DNA from: Jimgerdemannia flammicorona | Lineage: Eukaryota; Mucoromycota; Endogonomycetes; Endogonales; Endogonaceae | Direction of reading: 5' to 3' | Length of the DNA: 16,093 nt | Assembly (NCBI GenBank): GCA_003990745.1 | Contig: RBNI01003330.1 | Location: 1 to 16,093, forward strand | In this document: positions 10,205 to 16,093 of the stretch, in pieces | How positions within the stretch are numbered: the first letter of the stretch is position 1 | Layout of the letters: every line of letters begins with the position of its first letter | Notes under the pieces: model-generated | The model's input: the letters and a program-made list of their open reading frames with translations, nothing else | What the model was told of the DNA's origin: nothing | Database searches by the model: none | Made by a program: the position numbers and the translations under genes

Positions 10205-10212
10205 AAAAAAAA
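10174..10212 (+). terminator. LINE-B poly(A) signal and tail
   Basis: AATAAA at 10174-10179 lies 23 bp before an A10 tract (10203-10212), which abuts the right target-site duplication. This is the expected 3' end of a reverse-transcribed polyadenylated LINE RNA. The in-frame TAA of ORF2 overlaps the beginning of the A tract. Confidence 0.8.
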
Positions 10213-10229
10213 GTTGAAGGCTCCAGATC
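10213..10229 (+). repeat. Target-site duplication, right copy (17 bp)
   Basis: Identical to 4316-4332. It follows LINE-B's poly(A) directly and forms the inner end of LINE-A's separated 5' fragment, coding for the last residues before the break in LINE-A ORF1. Confidence 0.92.
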
Positions 10230-10340
10230 TACCTGATCTAGTATGTATGTTGACTTGCTTGTTGGTTGCCATGACCTTAGTATCTTTCTCCAATAAACTG
10301 TTCAAAAGTGTGTTTCGAAGCTTGTGTTACGTGAATGTTA
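10213..10340 (-). mobile_element. LINE-A 5' end fragment (5' UTR and ORF1 codons 1-20)
   Basis: On the - strand an ATG at 10272-10270 starts MATNKQVNIHTRSGRSGAFN, exactly 20 codons ending at 10213. The frame resumes with WQY at 4315, on the other side of LINE-B. Upstream of the ATG, 10273 to about 10335 resembles the LINE-B 5' UTR (4351-4410), with shared ATTCAC, ACACAA, CTTC and GGAGAAA blocks in order. The outer 5' boundary is blurred, somewhere between 10333 and 10365. Unlike the rest of LINE-A, this piece still has CpG (10316, 10330). Confidence 0.85.
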
Positions 10341-10372
10341 GCGTGGACTGCGTTAGTAAAGATAATTATTGG

Positions 10373-10380
10373 TGACGTCA
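10373..10380. promoter_or_regulatory. Candidate CRE (ATF/CREB-type bZIP site)
   Basis: TGACGTCA is the perfect 8-bp palindrome bound by ATF/CREB bZIP factors. It lies about 120 bp upstream of the chosen start codon at 10499 and just outside the LINE-A 5' end. Position and perfect match make it a reasonable promoter element, but an 8-mer can occur by chance. Confidence 0.4.
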
Positions 10381-10423
10381 TATGTTCACTTTGCCCCATA
10401 TTCTTGGCTCTGTTGTCTCTCCG

Positions 10424-10474
10424 CTCGCCCCCCTTCAATTCTCGCCCCCCTTCAATTCTCGCCCCCGTTCAATT
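10424..10474 (+). repeat. Three tandem copies of a 17-bp unit
   Basis: CTCGCCCCCCTTCAATT occurs at 10424-10440 and 10441-10457, then with one change (C to G) at 10458-10474, followed by a partial unit CTCGCC. It sits 25-75 bp before the start codon at 10499, so in the promoter or 5' UTR. A 17-bp unit would not preserve a reading frame, another reason not to start the gene upstream at 10382. Confidence 0.85.
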
Positions 10475-10498
10475 CTCGCCATCATCTTGCCACTTCAT

Positions 10499-11440
10499 AT
10501 GAAGCTGCACACACCTTTCGCCCTGCTCCTCGCAGCCGGCTTCATCACCCTGGTCAGCTCCTGTGAAAAGGATTGCCGTCTGGGTGTCGCCGGAGCCTTC
10601 GCAGACAGATACCGCCCTATAATCGACCAGACTTTTGGCGACTTGTGCGAGATGGTCACGCAGAACCTGTTTTCTAAAATTAGCGTACCCACCGAATTCT
10701 CCTCCGCCGTGCCCATCGACTTCCTCCAATCGGAACTAATCGACAGCGCCTGTGCTGAAATTCTGAAACTCAACACCAAGTTTAACAATGCCCTCGTATG
10801 GCTGATGCAACGCTCCATCTTCACCGAAGAGCCAAAATTCAAGGGGGACTGTAACCACCCAAAGCGGTTGCCATACGCCATGCCTCCTAAGGGTCAAAAC
10901 TGGACTCTTGAGCACTGTGCGGCCATGGATTATATCTGCGGCAATCCACCCTCTGTGTGCCATTTCTTAAAAGAGGTATGTCAGAATAAACTTATAGGAA
11001 TTGTTTAGGGTGAATAGAGTCGGTAAAAAAAAAAAAAAAGTGTAGGAGTATAGCTTAGGGGTCTAATAATGCGACGCATTGTACACCACAAACGTTTCAC
11101 GTGCCTTTCACATCTCCCCTAGATTAAAGATCGTCTCGTTACGAATATCCGAAGCCGCCTTCAAACAAACGCCGACTTGCAATCTGGCTCCTACTTTCGC
11201 AACCTCGTCAACGTTCTCACCACCCGCATCAAATCGACCCTCTCTGCGACCGGCCACGGCGCCCTGATTGATGACACTACAACCAAAATCGTCGAAGACG
11301 GGGTCCTGCAGAATTTGTTGCGCATAATGCAAGACTGGATCGAGCACTCCGTAAATGAGTTTTGTACGTCTGACGATCTGGATTCGCAGTGTAATTCTTG
11401 GGATGACGAGATCAAGCCGTTGATTTTAATGTGGCCTTGA
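10499..11440 (+). CDS. Predicted secreted cysteine-rich protein, two exons
   Basis: Exons 10499-10975 and 11123-11440 give 264 residues. The frame is also open to an ATG at 10382. I chose 10499 because it starts a classic signal peptide (MKLHTPFALLLAAGFITLVSS, probable cut after residue 21), and because 10382-10498 contains the out-of-phase 17-bp repeats. The mature chain has ten cysteines (22, 26, 50, 85, 118, 140, 147, 154, 240, 249), enough for five disulfides, and one N-glycosylation sequon (NWT, 134). I see no second membrane segment, GPI signal or catalytic motif. I do not recognise the family. It could be an effector-like, wall-associated or extracellular binding protein. Base composition and CpG content are normal, unlike the LINE nest 160 bp upstream. 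Splicing is supported by a phase-0 junction that keeps a cysteine-containing frame open to TGA at 11438. Confidence 0.75.
10976..11122 (+). other. Intron of the secreted-protein gene (147 bp)
   Basis: The donor is GTATGT at 10976. The acceptor is CCCCTAG ending at 11122, after a pyrimidine-rich stretch. A possible branch site TCTAAT lies at 11062-11067. Both exon edges fall on codon boundaries. Without splicing the frame ends at TAG 11006-11008. The intron holds a 15-A run (11025-11039), likely length-variable. Confidence 0.75.
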
Positions 11441-12081
11441 AGTAATGAATCGTGCTGGTACAAGTTTGAAAGAGAGCTTGCGTCTTAAAGTAATTATATA
11501 GATGCTTTACCCAAATTAGTCGCTCATGAAGTTGGAAATGGAAATTATCCTTAGAGCCGAAAAGCCAGAGCTTCTGGTCAAAACGATGTCTTAACAATTA
11601 TTTTCTGTTAAGGTTATCTGTCGATGGTGCCGAACTAAATTTGCTCGTTCTAGCCCCATGTTTTGTGTGCTCAGAAGAGCCTTGTAGCAAAGTAAATCTG
11701 GAACAATATGAACTTAACGACACAATGTTTTGAAATAAATAATATATGCTAAGGTAGTACAGAATGGACAATGTTTCAAGGTCTCATTATTAACGTGCAA
11801 TTTTATCATTTTGAATATTGCATCCTCTACCTCTTTTTTAACCTTATTTTTTCGTTAAATGTGATACGTAGGACATGATACAATGTACGGAGCCGACTGA
11901 AAATATCAATAAATCGAATGCGACCAATGTGCGGGGCAGTTCACTTGTAAACGGAGTTCTGTGATGGAAATCTAATTGTTGCCCGTGGAGTCATCTCCTT
12001 GGACTTGGATAATAACCAAAACAAAAAACAAAAAACAAAAAACAAAAAACAAAAAACAAAAAACAATTAAATTGATTATCA
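11441..12081. other. Intergenic region between convergent genes
   Basis: No gene is seen. It must hold the 3' ends of both convergent genes. AATAAA hexamers on the + strand at 11734-11739 and 11908-11913 are candidate poly(A) signals for the secreted-protein gene. No clear AATAAA was found for the PPR gene on the - strand, and fungal signals are often degenerate. Confidence 0.5.
12023..12064. repeat. (AAAAAAC)6 microsatellite
   Basis: Seven C residues at exact 7-bp spacing (12022 to 12064) separate runs of six A. It begins 17 bp past the PPR stop codon, so in PPR mRNA sense it is a (GUUUUUU)6 U-rich tract in the 3' UTR. Confidence 0.9.
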
Positions 12082-15000
12082 CTATTCGCGCCATTCACGC
12101 ACCACCGTACGCCATACATCCTTTGCAGTCCATCCCCGATTAACCATTTCAGGTATCAATGTTTTGACTGCCTCGTCGGCGATATACACTCCAGCTGCCT
12201 GCAACTCGTCCAGTATGCTCAACGCCCGATCCTCGACACGAACGTTTGCCTGATTTGATCCTGCAAAGATCGCCTCAAAAATTCGAGAGAGTAGCCGAGG
12301 CACAAACACCTTGTTGAGAAAAGTCATTGGCGGTTTTCTCTTCGTATTGGTTTGCGCCGTGTGACCTGTAAAGCCTGATGAAGTCAGAGACGAAGATCGA
12401 CCGCCCCTCGCGATTTGCACATCATACACAGAAGGTTCGTCCGTCTTTCTCCGAATAGCATCCTTTCTTGCTTTAAAACGCCTTTTTTTCCGATATTTCA
12501 CAGGTTTGGCCAGGTTGTCCAGTACTACCTGTTGAGGATCCTCAACATAACCTCGGCATAATGTCCTTACTCCCCAGATTAATCCTTCCACATCGCGTTC
12601 TGTGGCCATCAAACCCAAGATTCGTCGCCAGCCAAGCTCGTCAGGTCTGATTCCCCATCTCTTCTCGAACTGCTCAACAGTCTCAAACACTGCCTGAGAG
12701 TCCCTGCATTCCAGGTGCGCGCTAAGTATGTGTACCAGTGTCGGAGGCGTCGGATATAAACCCTTACGCACCATCTCTTTTAACTCGCTCTCCGCATGTC
12801 TCCGACCTTTGGAAGGCGTTAGTTTGAGGTTAGCTTTGATTACTGTCGTGAAGCTCACCGCGTCCGGTCGCAATACTCTTTCTCTCTCTGCATAATGCAA
12901 TTGCAGAAGTCGAGTATCGCCAAATTCATTTTTCCAAATTCTTCTCACTTCTGGTCTATTTCGTGATTCCGCCATTGCATTCATGAATTTGTTTACCATC
13001 CAAGTGCTGAGGCCGGCATCCAATTTCGCGCTCGCGTTCCCATATTTCTCAGCATTATTCCCCTTCCCGTTCAAACCAGCTTTTGCCATCCTCTTCATTT
13101 TCTTCATCAATTCCACGGCGCTTTTCGTGTCTCCATTTTTTACCAGCACATCCAAAATAATTCCCGATACTACCATGTCAGGTTCCACCCCCATTGAGCT
13201 CATCTCTTTGAGCAACGCTATGATGGCTTTAAAATGTTGCCGCTTTCTTCGGAACACCCCAGATCCCTGCTTATTCACCGCATCCATGAGGATCGCGAAC
13301 GTATACGCTGTTGGCTGGATATCGGAGGCCTTCATGTCGGCGTACAGCTTGCGAGCGCTAGCCATGTTGCCGGTTCGAGACATTGCTAGCAAGAGGGCAT
13401 TATAAAATCTCTCATTAGGAAGAAGACTGAAGTAATGCATGTCGGCGCAGAGGCGGCGGATTGTCGCCAGGGAGTCGACATTTTGGGGCCCAACCGAACA
13501 AGGTTGCTTAGCCAATGCACGCACCAATGTCGTATAAACGTGTATTAGGTATTTTGGGGAAAAGGTTCGGTATATTGCGGAGGCCAAAGGCGAAGGTGGG
13601 ATGGAAACGGTGTTTGTAGCCATCAGTGGAGCTGTAATGGAGTCGTATATCGTCATCGCCACGTTCAGATCCCCTGCATCAATGGATGCGCGAATCAGAC
13701 TATGTACCGCCGTGGCAGAAGGCTGCGCTCCATCTCGCATAAGGCGATCGTGCCATTGTGCAGCTTCCTTATATAGTCCTTTTGATGCAAAACCGTCTAT
13801 GATAGTGTCGTACAACCGACGGGAGGGGCAGTCCTGAAGTTGCAGAGAGCGCATGCGACTGTACAAGATGTCGATGGCGTCAAACTTTGCCTCATGCGTG
13901 AACTCATCCAACAGGCGCTCAAAAGTATGGATTGATGGCGGCCCCTTCATTCTCGTAAATATCCTATCGAGGCCACGTGAGTTCGCGATCCTCGCGTGTG
14001 TTCCCAACATCATACGCGCCAACAATTCCTCAACAAGTGCTTTACATCCGCTCAATTTTTTGTATACAAGACGAAATTTCCTTGTGTCGCCCTCCATCAT
14101 CGACGACAGTAGCCCAATGAACAGCTGCCTTTTCTCTTTGCTGGCAATCTGTCTGTGTTTACCTCTCCACTCAGTAATTGTCATCGCTTGCCCCCACCAT
14201 CCCATCGCATCCGTCGCTTTCACCAAGGGCCCAAGCATCATTGCTTCCTGCAATAGATCAATTCCTCCTGCAAACTCTTCTAAAACATCTACAGCAACAG
14301 ATGCCTCTCCTCTGTCGATGAACCCTTGTATCAACAGCCGTAAGTCCTTTAGTCCGGGAGAGTAACGCTTGTCCGTAGTACAAAACTCTCGCACGGTGTT
14401 CACAGCTTCCTCCAACGCACCTCGTTCAACATAGGCCCAAACGAACGCGGAACGCATATCGCTAAATGCGAAACCGGATACTATATCACGCTGGTTTCCG
14501 CGTGACTCTCCTCCGCTAGCAACCATTTTCCTCCAGAATTCCTTCGCTGTCCCCAATTCGCCAGCATCCAGCAATCCCCATACCATCGTCGCAAATGTCT
14601 CAACGTCAGGCTCCCACCCGCCGATCTCGGATATGTCGCGGAATACGCGGCGTGCTATGTAAAACTCGCGCCGACTGAAATGACGTGCCAGAACAGTTTT
14701 GAAAGTTAGGACTGTCGGCCGCATTGCAGAATCGTAAGTCGAATTGTTGTCCGTGCTACTTGGAGGTGTTCCTGTTCGAATAATGTTCAAATAGTTAGCA
14801 ACAACGACGTTATATAGCGCTACAACCTTGTCACTCTCTTTCTCTGTGGCGGCAAGGGCCAGTATCAAAGCCTCGTACTCGAACGCCTCAATTCGAATGT
14901 TTCTACTGGAAAGACTGCGCATATCGCGTATGACTTGTAGAACTTCACTCCAGCGCCGTTGAACCGTAAGATGTGCAAGGAAAGCTCGATGCTCCACTTG

Positions 15001-15567
15001 CGTCCAGTCAAGACGACTTTGGATTGGTGAAATGGCGCCGAATTGTGTCCTACTGTAATTTGAGATAGTCCGCCCCACATGGTTGCTAGGATAGCGGGCC
15101 TGTTCTGACGAATGAGCCGGATTGGTGGGAATTGGGATCGGAGAAGCGGAGGGAGAAAATCCCTCCGCTAAAGATGTTCTCAAATGTGTTTTTGAGCGCA
15201 CCTTTTCTGTTAATGTCGTTGTTTCTTCTGGCGAGGGGAACTGAGATTTCTGTTCGTACAATAGCGGCCGACAATACCGACTTGAATGTCTCGTTGTAAA
15301 CACAGGGAGCACTCTGAATCTACCAGGCGGCGAGGTGCAATTAAAATTTGTTCGGGTTTGCTCAAAAGCACCGAGCGCGTGGTGACATTCCCAGCAGCGT
15401 GTCAGCTTCCAAAACGCGTCCCCCAGCATCTCAACGCAGCTTGTTCTGACGAGCCGAACTGTTGCTGATTTATGCGTTCCCGTTGTAGGTAACGCTGTCT
15501 GAAGCATCGGTAGCAACTGTTTACGGGTCCAGAACCTCGTGAGCGAGGAACTGCTAATAAGTTGCAT
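12082..15567 (-). CDS. Large pentatricopeptide-repeat (PPR) protein, probably mitochondrial
   Basis: A single uninterrupted frame of 1,161 residues with no intron. The first 45 residues lack acidic residues and are rich in Ser, Thr, Arg and Leu (MQLISSSSLTRFWTRKQLL), as in mitochondrial presequences. Helix-pair repeats of about 35 residues with the PPR pattern are spread along the chain, most clearly near residues 319 (DVETFATMVWGLLDAGELGTA), 585 (LYDTIIDGFASKGLYKEA), 718 (FYNALLLAMSRTGNMASA), 751 (TAYTFAILMDAVNKQG) and 797 (a stretch ending LVKNGDTKSAVEL). Weaker ones lie near 191, 228, 285, 375, 408 and 900. A very basic stretch (KYRKKRRFKARKDAIRRK, about residue 1020) may add RNA contacts. 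PPR proteins bind single-stranded RNA in organelles and act in its stability, processing or translation; the exact target cannot be read here. I see no nuclease or other catalytic domain. The start is the first ATG, directly followed by the presequence; stop TAG at 12084-12082. It converges with the secreted-protein gene. Confidence 0.9.
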   Translation of the reverse strand: MQLISSSSLTRFWTRKQLLPMLQTALPTTGTHKSATVRLVRTSCVEMLGDAFWKLTRCWECHHALGAFEQTRTNFNCTSPPGRFRVLPVFTTRHSSRYCRPLLYEQKSQFPSPEETTTLTEKVRSKTHLRTSLAEGFSPSASPIPIPTNPAHSSEQARYPSNHVGRTISNYSRTQFGAISPIQSRLDWTQVEHRAFLAHLTVQRRWSEVLQVIRDMRSLSSRNIRIEAFEYEALILALAATEKESDKVVALYNVVVANYLNIIRTGTPPSSTDNNSTYDSAMRPTVLTFKTVLARHFSRREFYIARRVFRDISEIGGWEPDVETFATMVWGLLDAGELGTAKEFWRKMVASGGESRGNQRDIVSGFAFSDMRSAFVWAYVERGALEEAVNTVREFCTTDKRYSPGLKDLRLLIQGFIDRGEASVAVDVLEEFAGGIDLLQEAMMLGPLVKATDAMGWWGQAMTITEWRGKHRQIASKEKRQLFIGLLSSMMEGDTRKFRLVYKKLSGCKALVEELLARMMLGTHARIANSRGLDRIFTRMKGPPSIHTFERLLDEFTHEAKFDAIDILYSRMRSLQLQDCPSRRLYDTIIDGFASKGLYKEAAQWHDRLMRDGAQPSATAVHSLIRASIDAGDLNVAMTIYDSITAPLMATNTVSIPPSPLASAIYRTFSPKYLIHVYTTLVRALAKQPCSVGPQNVDSLATIRRLCADMHYFSLLPNERFYNALLLAMSRTGNMASARKLYADMKASDIQPTAYTFAILMDAVNKQGSGVFRRKRQHFKAIIALLKEMSSMGVEPDMVVSGIILDVLVKNGDTKSAVELMKKMKRMAKAGLNGKGNNAEKYGNASAKLDAGLSTWMVNKFMNAMAESRNRPEVRRIWKNEFGDTRLLQLHYAERERVLRPDAVSFTTVIKANLKLTPSKGRRHAESELKEMVRKGLYPTPPTLVHILSAHLECRDSQAVFETVEQFEKRWGIRPDELGWRRILGLMATERDVEGLIWGVRTLCRGYVEDPQQVVLDNLAKPVKYRKKRRFKARKDAIRRKTDEPSVYDVQIARGGRSSSLTSSGFTGHTAQTNTKRKPPMTFLNKVFVPRLLSRIFEAIFAGSNQANVRVEDRALSILDELQAAGVYIADEAVKTLIPEMVNRGWTAKDVWRTVVREWRE

Positions 15568-15869
15568 ACTGTCACGAACAAAGCATTCGAAGTTGAGGAT
15601 AATTTTTATTTTTTTATTTTTTATTTTTCAAAAAACAAGTCACAAATGTCAATTAAAGAATGCAGTTTAAATTACATTAGCATAATAGTGTTAGATATGA
15701 TTTAAATGTAATATCATTATAAATTGATATTATTTAATAAGCTTGATAGATATTTAGTGTTTAGTAGTCTGAAATCTATAATTTTGAACATTATTTCTTA
15801 TGAATGTTAAAGCAAAAAGTTTAAAAAAAAGAGAAATAAAATAAATTAAAAATATTATATAGATTTCTA

Positions 15870-15887
15870 AATAATAAATTTATTATT
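15870..15887. repeat. Perfect 18-bp AT palindrome
   Basis: AATAATAAATTTATTATT is its own reverse complement. In DNA this AT-rich, palindromes arise more easily by chance, so no function is claimed. Confidence 0.6.
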
Positions 15888-15943
15888 CTTACTTTATATA
15901 TTAAAAATATATTTAAAAGAGGTTTCTTATTATTAAAATCTTA

Positions 15944-16022
15944 ATTTTATATTTTATATATTAAATAAAATAAATTGAGATTTATTTATTTATTTTATTA
16001 ATAAAAATATAAAATATAAAAT
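15944..16022. repeat. Long AT-rich inverted repeat (hairpin)
   Basis: The 16-bp arms 15944-15959 and 16007-16022 are perfect reverse complements. Inside them, 15961-15975 and about 15986-16000 pair again with one bulge, leaving a short loop around the GAG at 15977-15979. The whole could extrude as a cruciform or fold as a hairpin of about 79 nt. Confidence 0.65.
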
Positions 16023-16093
16023 ATAAATAGTTATATTTTTAATTAAAATATTTATCTAAAAATATTTAGATATATAATAATAAATTGTATTTT

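Larger units (their letters stand above)
4333..10212 (+). mobile_element. LINE-B, near-complete non-LTR retrotransposon
   Basis: This is an element of about 5.88 kb. It has a 5' UTR (4333-4425), ORF1 (4426-6447), a gap of about 30 bp, ORF2 (6479 to the 3' end), an AATAAA at 10174-10179 and an A10 tail (10203-10212). It is flanked by a 17-bp target-site duplication. ORF2 has an APE-type endonuclease, a reverse transcriptase and a C-terminal zinc-knuckle remnant. I see no RNase H. The layout fits fungal Tad1-like or related LINEs; the clade is a guess. Only about seven CpG are visible in the whole element, and more than twenty in-frame stops disable ORF2. It lies head to head with the body of LINE-A, which it interrupts. 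Confidence 0.92.
15568..16093. other. Extremely AT-rich non-coding segment upstream of the PPR gene
   Basis: From about 15600 the sequence becomes almost pure A and T, with few G or C. The shift is sharp, only about 33 bp before the PPR start codon. No frame or RNA gene is seen. T-runs at 15602-15629 (poly(dA:dT), on the PPR promoter side) could keep the promoter nucleosome-free. Palindromes occur at 15870-15887 and 15944-16022. The origin is unknown: an eroded repeat, mitochondrial-type DNA or a heavily C-to-T mutated element are alternatives. Confidence 0.6.

Noticed and set aside
4333..10212. A possible LTR retrotransposon or retrovirus-like origin
   Set aside because: No LTRs, protease, integrase or RNase H are seen. 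The APE-type endonuclease, poly(A) tail and 17-bp target duplication fit a non-LTR element.
10114..10305. - strand open frame of 63 codons read as one gene
   Set aside because: Only its first part (from the ATG at 10272) is coding: the start of LINE-A ORF1. The rest is read backward through LINE-B's poly(A) and 3' end.
10382..10498. Upstream ATG extending the secreted protein by 39 residues
   Set aside because: The added residues come largely from the 17-bp tandem repeats and would bury the signal peptide inside the chain. The ATG at 10499 gives a normal secreted precursor.
12983..14365. + strand frames of 140, 78 and 170 codons inside the PPR gene
   Set aside because: Antisense to a 1,161-codon frame with clear PPR repeats.
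1..16093. CRISPR array, tRNA or rRNA genes, bacterial-type operons
   Set aside because: No regularly spaced repeats with unique spacers, no cloverleaf or rRNA-like segments were seen, and the genes are eukaryotic in form.

Overview
The window looks like nuclear DNA of a filamentous, transposon-rich fungus. Evidence: a spliced gene with a GTATGT donor and a short 147-bp intron, an intronless PPR protein of fungal type, a kinase-like relic of a kind expanded in fungal genomes, and LINE copies that have lost almost all CpG. A mucoromycote or basidiomycete would fit; this is inference from general appearance, and I cannot name the species.

Layout. (1) 1-723: a poly(A) run at the window edge, then a decayed protein-kinase-like gene on the + strand. 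(2) 724-1149: no gene, one small hairpin. (3) 1150-10340: a nest of two related non-LTR retrotransposons (LINEs), the main structural find. An older element (LINE-A, - strand) is split into 1150-4332 and 10213 to about 10340. A second, almost complete element of the same family (LINE-B, + strand, 4333-10212, ending in poly(A)) sits inside codons 15-20 of LINE-A ORF1. A 17-bp target-site duplication (4316-4332 and 10213-10229) flanks it. Both copies are dead, carrying many in-frame TAG/TGA/TAA codons, yet LINE-B ORF2 can be followed in a single frame for more than 1,000 codons. (4) 10341-11440: promoter region and a two-exon gene for a predicted secreted protein with ten cysteines, of unknown function. 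(5) 11441-12081: intergenic, with a 7-bp microsatellite. (6) 12082-15567, - strand: a large PPR protein, probably mitochondrial. (7) 15568-16093: extremely AT-rich non-coding DNA with long imperfect palindromes.

The secreted-protein gene and the PPR gene converge tail to tail and show no sign of working together. The two LINE bodies lie head to head and form an imperfect inverted repeat of about 3.2 kb per arm, which could yield hairpin RNA if read through. CpG sites are nearly absent inside the nest and reappear at about 10316, where LINE-A's 5' UTR meets the promoter of the secreted-protein gene. This marks a sharp edge between decayed (probably once methylated) and protected DNA. I saw no CRISPR, tRNA, rRNA or defence-type gene cluster.
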